A stretch of 19,484 nucleotides of DNA, taken from contig CAJUOM010000019.1 of NCBI GenBank assembly GCA_910588255.1, positions 1 through 19,484 on the forward strand, written 5' to 3'. The notes under the pieces were generated by a model. It ran no database searches. It saw only the letters and a list, made by a program, of their open reading frames with translations, and was not told where the DNA came from. Both the position numbers and the translations under genes were made by a program. The DNA comes from an uncultured Alphaproteobacteria bacterium. Its GTDB lineage: Bacteria; Pseudomonadota; Alphaproteobacteria; RUG11792. Below, in pieces: positions 6,767 through 14,215 of the stretch. Within the stretch, counting starts at the first letter, position 1. Each line of letters opens with the position of its first letter.

Positions 6767-7765
6767 ATGAGCGTTAATCAAATAGTCTTGACCGCAGACA
6801 GACCAACAGGTCATTTACATTTAGGACATTATATTGGTTCTTTAAAAAGTAGAGTAGAATTACAAGAACATTATAAGTGTTTTGTGATGATAGCTGATAT
6901 TCAAGCGCTTTCTGATAATTTTGATAATCCAGAAAAAGTAAGAATAAATGTTGCTGAAGTTTGCAAAGATTATATATCTGTTGGTATAGATCCTGAAAAA
7001 AGTACATTATTTATTCAATCGCTTATTCCTGAACTAACAGAATTAACAATATATTATTTGAATTTAATATCTGTGACTCGTTTGGAAAGAAACCCAACAG
7101 TAAAAGCAGAACTTCAACAAAAAAGTTTTCATGATTCTATTCCAGCTGGTTTTCTTGCTTATCCTGTTAGTCAGGCGGCAGATATCACAGCATTTAAAGC
7201 AACTTTGATTCCTGTTGGAGAAGATCAGCTTCCTTTGATTGAGATTGCAAATGAGATAGTTCGAAGATTCAACAGAATTTATAATTCGAAAGTTTTAATC
7301 GAATCAAAACCTATTCTTGGAAAAGTTCAAAGATTGGTTGGTATTGATGGAAAAGCAAAAGCAAGTAAGTCTCTCGGAAATGCGATATTTATGTCTGATA
7401 CTCCGGAAATACTAAAGCAAAAAATTTATAATATGTACACTGATCCTAATCACATAAAGATATCTGATCCTGGGAAAGTTGAAGGAAATGTTGTTTTTTC
7501 GTATTTGGATGCTTTTTTTGAAGATAAAGAAGAGCTGAAATCTTTGAAAAAAAGATATCAAAAAGGAGGTTTAGGGGACTCTGTCTTAAAAGGGATTTTG
7601 AATGATACTCTTCAAAATATTTTAGCTCCAATCAGAGAAAAGCGTGCTTCTGTTTCCAATGAAAATGTTATGGAAATATTGATTTCAGGATCACAAAAAG
7701 CCAGAGAAATTGCTAAAAATACACTTGCTGAGGTGAAAGAAGCTATAGGACTTTTATATAAATAG
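6767..7765 (+). CDS. trpS: Tryptophanyl-tRNA synthetase, Firmicutes-like type
   Basis: A 332-residue cytoplasmic class I synthetase charging tRNA-Trp. The HIGH-type motif is in PTGHLHLGH (13-21), VGEDQ is at 150-154 and the KMSKS loop is KASKS at 198-202. The wording DRPTGHLHLGHYIGSL, MYTDPNHIKI and DPGKVEGNVVF is that of the subfamily common in lactobacilli and streptococci, whereas ordinary proteobacterial TrpS reads like GxQPTGNLHLGNYLGA. It is full length for the family and appears intact. It sits 5 bases after the FYDLN_acid gene in the same transcript. It is the only trpS visible here; whether the genome has another cannot be told. Confidence 0.93.
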   Translation: MSVNQIVLTADRPTGHLHLGHYIGSLKSRVELQEHYKCFVMIADIQALSDNFDNPEKVRINVAEVCKDYISVGIDPEKSTLFIQSLIPELTELTIYYLNLISVTRLERNPTVKAELQQKSFHDSIPAGFLAYPVSQAADITAFKATLIPVGEDQLPLIEIANEIVRRFNRIYNSKVLIESKPILGKVQRLVGIDGKAKASKSLGNAIFMSDTPEILKQKIYNMYTDPNHIKISDPGKVEGNVVFSYLDAFFEDKEELKSLKKRYQKGGLGDSVLKGILNDTLQNILAPIREKRASVSNENVMEILISGSQKAREIAKNTLAEVKEAIGLLYK

Positions 7766-7771
7766 CAAGAT

Positions 7772-7800
7772 TTGATTATTTGTGTTACGATTAATAAGAT
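7772..7800 (+). promoter_or_regulatory. Promoter of coiled-coil/CorB-like/hydrolase cluster
   Basis: TTGATT (7772-7777), a 17-base spacer and TAAGAT (7795-7800). It starts right after the trpS stop, leaving a leader of about 19 bases. Confidence 0.5.
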
Positions 7801-7825
7801 GGTAGATAGAATTTGGATTGTATAG

Positions 7826-8341
7826 ATGATTAAATCGCTTTTATCTATAGTTGTTTTTGCATCTGTAACTTTGGCTTATTCTGTGGACAATGCAAAAATA
7901 CAAAGCCAAAGTAATTTTTTGGATTCTCTCTTAGAGGAAGTTGAAAATATTTCTTCTTTAGATAAAAATGCTCAAGAAGAAATAAAAAGATACCAAATTG
8001 ATATTTATGATTTGAAAAAGAAGCTAGAAGATATACGATTGGAGAAAGAAAAAAATTCTCAGGAAAATAATAAAGAGATTGAAAAGCTAGTTAGGGATTA
8101 TAACAAAAATTTAGAGCAATTAAAAAAAACTTATCAATATCTAGCGTCGAAAATAAAACATCACAATTGTCCTGATGAATTTGTAACAGATAGTTCTCAC
8201 AAGGCATATTATTCGGATAGTTTGAATTATTACAAAAAACGTAAAAGAATAAATGAAATAAGATTTGCTCCTTTGGAAATTATTGAATCCTCCTCGGTAA
8301 ACAATTCTAAAAGAGTAATATTGCAGGAAAGAGATGGATAA
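7826..8341 (+). CDS. Exported coiled-coil protein, function unknown
   Basis: A 171-residue protein that I do not recognise. Residues 1-17 are a likely signal peptide (MIKSLL, hydrophobic, ALA-like LAY end). Residues about 30-110 are a charged coiled coil (EEVENISSL, YDLKKKLEDIRLEKEKN, NNKEIEKLVRDYNKNLEQLKKTYQYL). The tail is basic and polar, with one cysteine (HHNCPDE) and YYKKRKR. It resembles in layout periplasmic coiled-coil proteins of the YbgF/OmpH type, but no family motif is seen. Its stop is directly followed by the ATG of the CorB-like gene, so it is cotranscribed and probably translationally coupled. The ATG lacks a clear ribosome binding site. Confidence 0.7.
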   Translation: MIKSLLSIVVFASVTLAYSVDNAKIQSQSNFLDSLLEEVENISSLDKNAQEEIKRYQIDIYDLKKKLEDIRLEKEKNSQENNKEIEKLVRDYNKNLEQLKKTYQYLASKIKHHNCPDEFVTDSSHKAYYSDSLNYYKKRKRINEIRFAPLEIIESSSVNNSKRVILQERDG

Positions 8342-9622
8342 ATGTTTATAGCATTTAATGTATTTTTAGTTGGATTCTTTTTAATATGTTCTGCATATTT
8401 TTCTGCGTGCGAAACTGCAATGACGGCTTATTCAAAACCAAAAATGTTTAGTATCGCTAAAGAAGGGAGCAAAAAGGCAAAAGTTATTATAGCTCTTCAA
8501 GAAGAAATAGGGTTAGTAATAAGTGCTATTCTGACATGTGCAACGATACTGAACTCATTAGCTGTTGCTGTTACTACAGAATTATTTTCAGAAGTTTTGG
8601 GTGACTATGCATTGTTTTTAGCGCCAATTATAACCAGTATATTTATCGTGTTATTTGCGGAAGTTTTACCAAAGATGCTAACAATTTCTAATCCGGAAAA
8701 CGTTCTTTTGCCTTCTGCTTATTTTATCAAATATGTTTATATAGCATTAAAACCGCTTAATAAAATAATAGGTTTTATTGCGAAAGGCATTATTTCAATA
8801 ACTAAACTTTCTTCGAAATCTGGAAATGAATATCAAGATTCTCTTGAAGAGTTGAAAGGAGCAATCGCTCTTCATAAAGGGGTTAATTCAGAAGATACTA
8901 AAAAAGAAAAAGAAATGCTTCAAAGCGTTTTAGATCTGGGGGCAGTTCAAGTAAGCAGTATAATGGTGCACAGAAAAAACGTGACTATGTTGTGTGCAGA
9001 TGAAAATATATCCAATTTAGTGGAACAAATTATGAATTGCCCGTTTACGAGAATTCCTTTATGGAGTGGAAATACGGATAATATCGTTGGTATATTACAT
9101 GTAAAAGATTTAATGAAGGCAATAAAAAAAGATCCGGAATTGAAAAATTTAAATATTTTGGATATAGTCCTTGAACCTTGGTTTATTCCTGAAAATAAAG
9201 ACCTTTTAGATCAATTACAATCATTTAAAGTGAAACATGAACACTTTGCTTTAGTTGTTGATGAATATGGTAGTTTTATGGGAATTATTACTCTAGAAGA
9301 TATTATTGAGGAAATAGTTGGAGACATTGAAGATGAGCACGATGTGAATCCTTGGAATGGTATAAGAAAGCAGGACAACAATTCTTATATTGTTGATGGA
9401 GCTGTTAATATAAGAGATTTAAATCGTGAAATAGGATCTAATTTCAGGAATGATATAGCCGCTACTGTTGCAGGACTTGTTATAAATTCCATAGGAATTA
9501 TTCCTGAAGTTGGACAAACATTTATTTTATATGGTTATAAATTTGAAATTTTAAAACGCCATAGAATACAAGTTACATTAATAAAAATTACTAAATTGCC
9601 ACAGGAAGAAGATGCTGAATAA
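8342..9622 (+). CDS. CorB/HlyC-type CNNM membrane protein with CBS pair
   Basis: A 426-residue inner-membrane protein. The DUF21 (CNNM) membrane domain is about 1-150 and contains the family signatures SAYFSACETAMTAYS (17-31) and FAEVLPKML (105-113). A CBS pair follows (about 200-330: SSIMVHRKNV, FTRIPLWSG, IVGILHVKDL, FALVVDEYGSFMGIITLEDIIEEIVGDIEDE), then the C-terminal CorC/HlyC domain (about 345-420: YIVDGAVNIRDLN, ATVAGLVI, FEILKRHRI). The family is linked to magnesium and cobalt transport; CorB-like members are thought to be Mg2+ exporters. The older label hemolysin is not supported here. It overlaps the next gene by 11 bases. Confidence 0.9.
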   Translation: MFIAFNVFLVGFFLICSAYFSACETAMTAYSKPKMFSIAKEGSKKAKVIIALQEEIGLVISAILTCATILNSLAVAVTTELFSEVLGDYALFLAPIITSIFIVLFAEVLPKMLTISNPENVLLPSAYFIKYVYIALKPLNKIIGFIAKGIISITKLSSKSGNEYQDSLEELKGAIALHKGVNSEDTKKEKEMLQSVLDLGAVQVSSIMVHRKNVTMLCADENISNLVEQIMNCPFTRIPLWSGNTDNIVGILHVKDLMKAIKKDPELKNLNILDIVLEPWFIPENKDLLDQLQSFKVKHEHFALVVDEYGSFMGIITLEDIIEEIVGDIEDEHDVNPWNGIRKQDNNSYIVDGAVNIRDLNREIGSNFRNDIAATVAGLVINSIGIIPEVGQTFILYGYKFEILKRHRIQVTLIKITKLPQEEDAE

Positions 9623-10232
9623 TAAGTATATTATAAAATCCGAAAAATTTAATTCTTTAGAGAGATTAGTAATCACGCTTCATGGATATGGGACATCTGG
9701 AGAAGATTTCGCAGAAGTTGGTAAGATTTTTCTTTCAAAAAAGTTAAGTAACACAATTTTTCTATTTCCTGATGCTCCTTATGATTGCGCTTGTGGAACT
9801 GGAAAAGAATGGTTTGATTTAGAAGAAATATCGCCTGAATCTTTGCGACGAGGACTAGATAACACGGGACCTATATTGGCTGATTATATTGAGAAAGTAT
9901 CAAATGAATACAAATGCAATAATATCAATTTAATAGGGTTTTCTCAAGGTTCTATAATGGCTCTAGAAATGATTTATTACTCTTGTATTTCAAAGATATT
10001 GGCTTATTCCGGATTATTTGTTTCATGTACGAAAAAAGAGATAAAATCAAAAGCTAAAGTATTGTTAGTCCATTCTGATGATGATACAGTTGTTCCCTAT
10101 CAAAATGCACTTACTGCAAAGGATGAGTTGAAACAAAATGGAATCGATGATGTGTCATTAAAAACCTGCCATAATATCGGTCATTCAATTTCTTTGGAAG
10201 GATGGAGTTATGGAGTGGATTTTTTATCATAA
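9612..10232 (+). CDS. Phospholipase/carboxylesterase-type alpha/beta hydrolase
   Basis: A 206-residue, probably cytoplasmic serine hydrolase of the Abhydrolase_2 (LYPLA1/YpfH) group. HGYG (24-27) forms the oxyanion region, GFSQGS (109-114) carries nucleophile Ser111, HSDDDTVVP (154-162) carries Asp158 and NIGHSIS carries His191, so the triad is complete. The block FPDAP (52-56) is also typical. Relatives act on carboxylesters or thioesters; the substrate cannot be told. The ATG lies within the end of the CorB-like gene (11-base overlap), so it is cotranscribed. The sequence downstream (10233-10280) is an AT hairpin followed by T-rich DNA and may be a weak terminator. Confidence 0.87.
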   Translation: MLNNKYIIKSEKFNSLERLVITLHGYGTSGEDFAEVGKIFLSKKLSNTIFLFPDAPYDCACGTGKEWFDLEEISPESLRRGLDNTGPILADYIEKVSNEYKCNNINLIGFSQGSIMALEMIYYSCISKILAYSGLFVSCTKKEIKSKAKVLLVHSDDDTVVPYQNALTAKDELKQNGIDDVSLKTCHNIGHSISLEGWSYGVDFLS

Positions 10233-10290
10233 TTTAAAATTAGATTGGATTTAATTTAAAGTTTTTATTTTTGTTTTTATAGCTTTTTTG

Positions 10291-10296
10291 TATAAT
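10291..10296 (+). promoter_or_regulatory. -10 box before dksA, with a mini-ORF
   Basis: TATAAT, 35 bases before the dksA GTG. The -35 region is T-rich with no clear hexamer. The transcript would begin near an ATG-ATG-GGA-TTG-TAA mini-ORF (10303-10317), which may be chance or may affect dksA translation. Confidence 0.4.
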
Positions 10297-10331
10297 AAAA
10301 ATATGATGGGATTGTAAGGCTGGTTATAATT

Positions 10332-10730
10332 GTGAAAAAGCTTGATAATTATTTAACAGAAGAGCAACTGGAGTATTTCAGAGGAAGACTTTTAAATTGG
10401 AAAGCAGAACTTTTGAAAGAAAGCGAAGAAGTGAGAGAACTTTTGGAAGAGAAGCATATTGAACCAGATCCTATTGATTCTGCATGCAATTTAGCTAATC
10501 AAGCTTTTGAGTTAAGAACAAAAGATAGAGCAAGAAAATTAATTCATAAGATAGATCAAGCAATTGAAAAAATTAATAATGGAACTTATGGTTATTGCGA
10601 GGAAACCGGAGAACCAATAGGTTTGAAAAGATTAGAAGCGCGTCCAATTGCGACGTTGTGTATTGCTGCTCAAGAAAAGCATGAGAAAATGGAGAGGGAT
10701 TATAGAGAAGACGCAATTAATGCAAAATAA
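10332..10730 (+). CDS. dksA: DksA-type RNA polymerase-binding regulator
   Basis: A 132-residue protein that binds the RNA polymerase secondary channel and works with ppGpp. The two-helix coiled coil spans about 8-85, with the tip DPIDSA (46-51) matching the functional DxxDxA. The C-terminal zinc-finger region has only two of four cysteines: C89-x-x-T92 and C110-x-x-A113. GEPIGLKRLEARP (93-105) is the alphaproteobacterial form. The start is GTG; no ATG is in frame upstream before a stop, and the protein is somewhat shorter at its N-terminus than E. coli DksA. era starts inside its last codons (11-base overlap). Confidence 0.92.
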   Translation: MKKLDNYLTEEQLEYFRGRLLNWKAELLKESEEVRELLEEKHIEPDPIDSACNLANQAFELRTKDRARKLIHKIDQAIEKINNGTYGYCEETGEPIGLKRLEARPIATLCIAAQEKHEKMERDYREDAINAK

Positions 10731-11610
10731 GAAGTGTATATTTGTTTCAATTGTAGGTGAACCTAATGCAGGGAAATCTACACTTCTTAATACTTTGATT
10801 AATAAGAAAATATCAATTGTCTCTCCTAAAGCTCAAACGACAAGACGCCAAATCAAAGGAATAACAGAAATAGGTGATACGCAAATAGTATTTGCAGATA
10901 CCCCGGGGTTTTTTCATAAAGCTAATTCTCCTCTCGAGAAAGTTATTTCTTCTAATTTCAAAAGATCCTATAAAGATTCAGATTTAATAGCTCTTATTAT
11001 AGATTCGACATCGAAAAACTATGGAGCTAGCATTAGGTTTATTGAAAAGTTAGAAACAAGCAAAATTTCTTTTATTGTGATAATTAACAAGGTTGATATT
11101 GCCCAAAAGGAAGCTATATTAAAGATCGCAGAAGTTTTATCCCATTATGATTTTATAAAGCACGTTTTTATGATTTCTGCTTTGAAATCCGATGGAATTG
11201 AGGATATGAAAAGTTTTATCATTAGTCAAGCATATGAAAGCCCCTGGTTTTATCCAGAAAACATGGCATCTGATGCCTCTTTGGAATTTCAATTATCAGA
11301 AATAACCAGAGAAAAGATTTTTTATAATTTAGAAAAAGAATTACCTTATAGCATATATGTAGAAACTGAATCGATAGGTCAAACGGAGAAAAAAGCCAAA
11401 ATTTTTCAAGCTATAGTTGTTATGAAAAATTCTCAAAAAGGCATAGTTCTGGGAAAAGACGGAAATATGATTAAAAAAATAAAAGATGAAGCTATTAATG
11501 GTATGAAAAAGCTATTGGATAAGAAAATTGAATTAAAGTTATTTGTGAAAGTAAAAGAAAAATGGACAGAAAAGAAGGCTCATTTACAAAATGCCGGGAT
11601 TATTGATTAA
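10720..11610 (+). CDS. era: GTPase Era
   Basis: A 296-residue GTPase that binds 16S rRNA and helps 30S assembly. The N-terminal G domain has G1 GEPNAGKST (13-21), the T-T-R-R switch region (40-43), G3 DTPG (60-63), G4 NKVD (123-126) and G5 around SA (152-153). The C-terminal KH domain has GKDG at 245-248. ATG 10720 was chosen because it begins just before KKCIFVSIVGEPN, as in other Era proteins; an open frame extends to 10648 but lies inside dksA. The gene overlaps dksA by 11 bases and the next gene by 20. Confidence 0.95.
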   Translation: MQNKKCIFVSIVGEPNAGKSTLLNTLINKKISIVSPKAQTTRRQIKGITEIGDTQIVFADTPGFFHKANSPLEKVISSNFKRSYKDSDLIALIIDSTSKNYGASIRFIEKLETSKISFIVIINKVDIAQKEAILKIAEVLSHYDFIKHVFMISALKSDGIEDMKSFIISQAYESPWFYPENMASDASLEFQLSEITREKIFYNLEKELPYSIYVETESIGQTEKKAKIFQAIVVMKNSQKGIVLGKDGNMIKKIKDEAINGMKKLLDKKIELKLFVKVKEKWTEKKAHLQNAGIID

Positions 11611-12055
11611 CATTTCAATCGATGATTATATTTTTATATTTTTTTCCTTTTTATCTATTATTACCTCGTTTTTGGCAATAAACTCAGGAAACACTAGAAG
11701 TTCTATAATTTATTTCTTAATGTCTGCAATTTGTATCTCAGGGATAGTTTTTCTTGTGAGTGAAAGTATATTGGCGATAGTTTTATCAGGAATATATATT
11801 TCTATTTCTTCTTTGTTCATAATCCTTTCCGAAAATAAGGAAAATAAACCTTTGGCGAAATCTGAATATTTTATTATGGGGCTTACTATATTCTTGCTTT
11901 TGTTGATAATCTATGTGAAATCTTCAAGAGTGATCAATAAAGATAGTATGGTTGATACTGGACATTATTCAGGAGTATCAGGAATTACACTTTTTATGAG
12001 CGTGATTTTTATTTATGTCATGTTTGGCGTTATATCAATAATGAAACGGAAATAG
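11591..12055 (+). CDS. Five-helix membrane protein resembling NuoJ
   Basis: A 154-residue integral membrane protein with about five helices (roughly 12-30, 37-55, 58-81, 92-110, 131-151). The third, with ILAIVLSGIYISISSLFIIL, is placed like the NuoJ helix that normally reads VYVGAVMVLFLFVVM, and the C-terminal helix followed by MKRK also fits. NuoJ is a membrane subunit of respiratory complex I, usually around 165-200 residues and encoded with other nuo genes; none are here. It could be a diverged NuoJ or an unrelated membrane protein of similar layout. It overlaps era by 20 bases, so it is probably translated from the same mRNA. Confidence 0.5.
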   Translation: MPGLLINISIDDYIFIFFSFLSIITSFLAINSGNTRSSIIYFLMSAICISGIVFLVSESILAIVLSGIYISISSLFIILSENKENKPLAKSEYFIMGLTIFLLLLIIYVKSSRVINKDSMVDTGHYSGVSGITLFMSVIFIYVMFGVISIMKRK

Positions 12056-12206
12056 CTTTATAAAGAACATAAAAATTTAACTAGTTTACATTGAATTATA
12101 AAATTTCAAATAAAATTCTGAGAAATTTTTTTGATATAAATTAATGAATATTTAACTAAATTAATGTATCCTAATCTTATGAGAAACTATATTTTATGAG
12201 TATATC

Positions 12207-12659
12207 ATGAAAAACAGTTGTGTAGAAATATCTATTTATGGAGAAAAGAATTACAAATTATTTCTTGAAGTTATAAAGCGTGAAATTGATAAAGAAGGCT
12301 ATGTTGATATAAATGCTGTTCAAGCTTTTATGTTGATGAACATGGGAGAAAATATAGTTACTATTGGAGAAATAATATCCAGAGGGTATTACATAGGTAC
12401 GAATGCAACATATAATATCAAAAAACTAATCAAGTCAGGATATTTGGATTCTTCACCTTCCAATTATGATAAAAGAGCTATTTACTTAAAACTTACATCA
12501 AAAGGTTTCGATCTTATTCAGAAATTAGATAAAATTTTGACACAATATATGAAAGATTTTGAAATAAAAACAAAAGGGAAATTTAGCGTTACAAAAGAAA
12601 TTGAATTTTTGAGAGATATGGAAACTTTCTGGAATGATGTTTTATTGTTAAGGAGTTAA
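12207..12659 (+). CDS. ldtR: LdtR-type MarR-family regulator
   Basis: A 150-residue winged-helix DNA-binding protein. Residues 36-100 hold the MarR fold: VQAFMLMNMGE (38-48), the recognition helix RGYYIGTNATYNIKKLIKSGYL (59-80) and the wing with YDKRAIYLKLTSKG (87-100). The RGYY-G-N-YN-KKL signature is that of the alphaproteobacterial LdtR group; the Liberibacter member controls an L,D-transpeptidase gene and envelope stress tolerance. No L,D-transpeptidase gene is visible in this window. The 147-base gap before it is AT-rich with no promoter I can call. A palindrome lies 5 bases after its stop in the pepA promoter, a possible target. Confidence 0.82.
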   Translation: MKNSCVEISIYGEKNYKLFLEVIKREIDKEGYVDINAVQAFMLMNMGENIVTIGEIISRGYYIGTNATYNIKKLIKSGYLDSSPSNYDKRAIYLKLTSKGFDLIQKLDKILTQYMKDFEIKTKGKFSVTKEIEFLRDMETFWNDVLLLRS

Positions 12660-12663
12660 ATTT

Positions 12664-12696
12664 TTGTAGAAATTCTACAACAAAATTAGGTACAAT
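12664..12696 (+). promoter_or_regulatory. pepA promoter with overlapping operator-like palindrome
   Basis: TTGTAGAA-A-TTCTACAA (12664-12680) is a perfect 8-bp inverted repeat around one base. TACAAT at 12691-12696 is a good -10 box, predicting a start near 12703. The palindrome would lie over the -35 region, the usual place for repressor binding. It could also fold as a small RNA hairpin at the end of the upstream gene, but only A-rich sequence follows. Confidence 0.5.
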
Positions 12697-12729
12697 GACT
12701 CTGTGAAAATAATAAAATGGGTTTTCATA

Positions 12730-14214
12730 ATGAATGTTATTTTTTCAGAGTCTGCTGATTTTGCAAAATCGAATACTATAATTATTGTTTCAAATGATTC
12801 AAATACAAATTTTATCAATGATACTTTAAAAACAATTTTAGGTTCCTCTTATTCTGATAACATTATTTCAGAGAATAATTTTCTTGATTATAAAAATATA
12901 AAATCATTTAATATGATTTTAAACGGGGAATTGAAGGATATAATTATCGTTGGTGCTGGAAAGAAAAATTTATTAACAAGAGCAAGTCTTGAAAAATTAG
13001 GTGGTTATATTTTCACAAATATAAAAAATAAAAATGCCAAAATCTCTCTTTTTAATAATGTTGAATTTGTGGGAAATGAAGCAGCTGCAGCTTATTTGGT
13101 TTCAGGGATTATATTAAAAAACTGGAAATTTGATAAGTATAAAACTGAAAAAAGCACTTTAAATATCGAACAAATCGAGGCAAAAACCGCATATCCAGAA
13201 ATAAATCGAAAAGCATATGATTATTTAAATATGGTGAAAGAAGGAGTGTTTACTGTTCGAAAAATGGTGACAGAGCCTGCAAATGTGATGGATCCCGATC
13301 AAATGCTTGAGGAAGCCAAGAATTTAAAAAAATTGGGGATAAAAATATCTGTTTTGGATAGAAAAGATATGGCAAAATTAGGAATGAATGCCTTACTCGG
13401 AGTTTCAAAAGGTAGTGATAATCCAGCTTATCTCATCGCAATGGAATATAGAACTGATAAAAATAAAGAAATGATAGCTTTGGTTGGAAAAGGATTGACT
13501 TTCGATTCTGGAGGTCTATGTCTCAAGCCTTCGAAAGGAATGGGAGATATGAAAGGCGATATGACAGGAGCCGCAGTTGTTATTGGGACCCTAAAAGCAT
13601 TAGCGTTGCAAAAAGTAAAGGCGAATGTCGTTGGAGTTATTGGCGTTGTGGAAAACATGATTTCAGGAAAAGCTCAAAAACCAGGAGATGTCGTTGTTTC
13701 TATGTCTGGAAAAACGATAGAAGTAGATAACACAGATGCAGAAGGTAGGTTAGTTTTAGCTGATGTATTGTGGTATACGAAAACAGAATATGATCCAAAA
13801 GTTATAATCGATTTTGCAACATTAACTGGAGCAATACAAATAGCATTGGGACATGAATATGCAGGTTTATTCTCAAATTCAGATGAACTTTCAGAAAAAC
13901 TTGAAATTTCTTCAAAATATGTTGGAGAAAAAATTTGGAGAATGCCATTAAGTCCTTCTTATGAAGAAGATATAAAGTCAGATATTGCAGATATAAAAAA
14001 CGTTGGTTCTGGACGAGGTGCGGGTAGTATCACTGCCGCGATGTTTTTAAAGCATTTCATTTCTCCAGAAGCGAAATGGGCACATATAGATATTGCAGCA
14101 ACAGAATGGGATTCAAAAAACAGAGCTCTTTCTCAAAAAGGAGCTACAGGATTTGGCGTTCGTTTAATGGAAGACTTTATAACAAAATATTATTCCGGAA
14201 AGAATGGAGATTGA
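12730..14214 (+). CDS. pepA: Leucyl aminopeptidase (M17), cytosol aminopeptidase
   Basis: A 494-residue cytoplasmic enzyme that removes N-terminal residues from peptides using two metal ions. The C-terminal catalytic domain has VGKGLTFDSGG (252-262; Lys254 and Asp259 as ligands), LKPSKGMGDMKGDMTGA (265-281) and the signature NTDAEGRL (334-341; Asp336, Glu338, Arg340). The N-terminal domain (1-170) is poorly conserved, as is normal. A GTG start at 12703 is possible, but ATG 12730 gives the usual family N-terminus (MNVIFSESADF) and lies after the predicted transcription start. Some PepA proteins also bind DNA (XerA/ArgR-type roles); that cannot be judged here. dnaN follows after one base. Confidence 0.94.
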   Translation: MNVIFSESADFAKSNTIIIVSNDSNTNFINDTLKTILGSSYSDNIISENNFLDYKNIKSFNMILNGELKDIIIVGAGKKNLLTRASLEKLGGYIFTNIKNKNAKISLFNNVEFVGNEAAAAYLVSGIILKNWKFDKYKTEKSTLNIEQIEAKTAYPEINRKAYDYLNMVKEGVFTVRKMVTEPANVMDPDQMLEEAKNLKKLGIKISVLDRKDMAKLGMNALLGVSKGSDNPAYLIAMEYRTDKNKEMIALVGKGLTFDSGGLCLKPSKGMGDMKGDMTGAAVVIGTLKALALQKVKANVVGVIGVVENMISGKAQKPGDVVVSMSGKTIEVDNTDAEGRLVLADVLWYTKTEYDPKVIIDFATLTGAIQIALGHEYAGLFSNSDELSEKLEISSKYVGEKIWRMPLSPSYEEDIKSDIADIKNVGSGRGAGSITAAMFLKHFISPEAKWAHIDIAATEWDSKNRALSQKGATGFGVRLMEDFITKYYSGKNGD

Positions 14215-14215
14215 T

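Noticed and set aside
6493..7007. Minus-strand open frames opposite the FYDLN_acid gene and trpS
   Set aside because: They are shadows of well-supported plus-strand genes, with low-complexity composition and no start signals.
10648..10719. Longer N-terminus for Era
   Set aside because: It lies wholly within dksA in another frame and has no counterpart in Era proteins.
12056..12206. Promoter or operator before the LdtR-type gene
   Set aside because: Several AT-rich partial matches exist, but none has acceptable hexamers and spacing together.
12703..12729. GTG start for PepA, adding nine residues
   Set aside because: It would make the mRNA leaderless from the predicted start site, and ATG 12730 gives the usual family N-terminus. 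It is not fully excluded.
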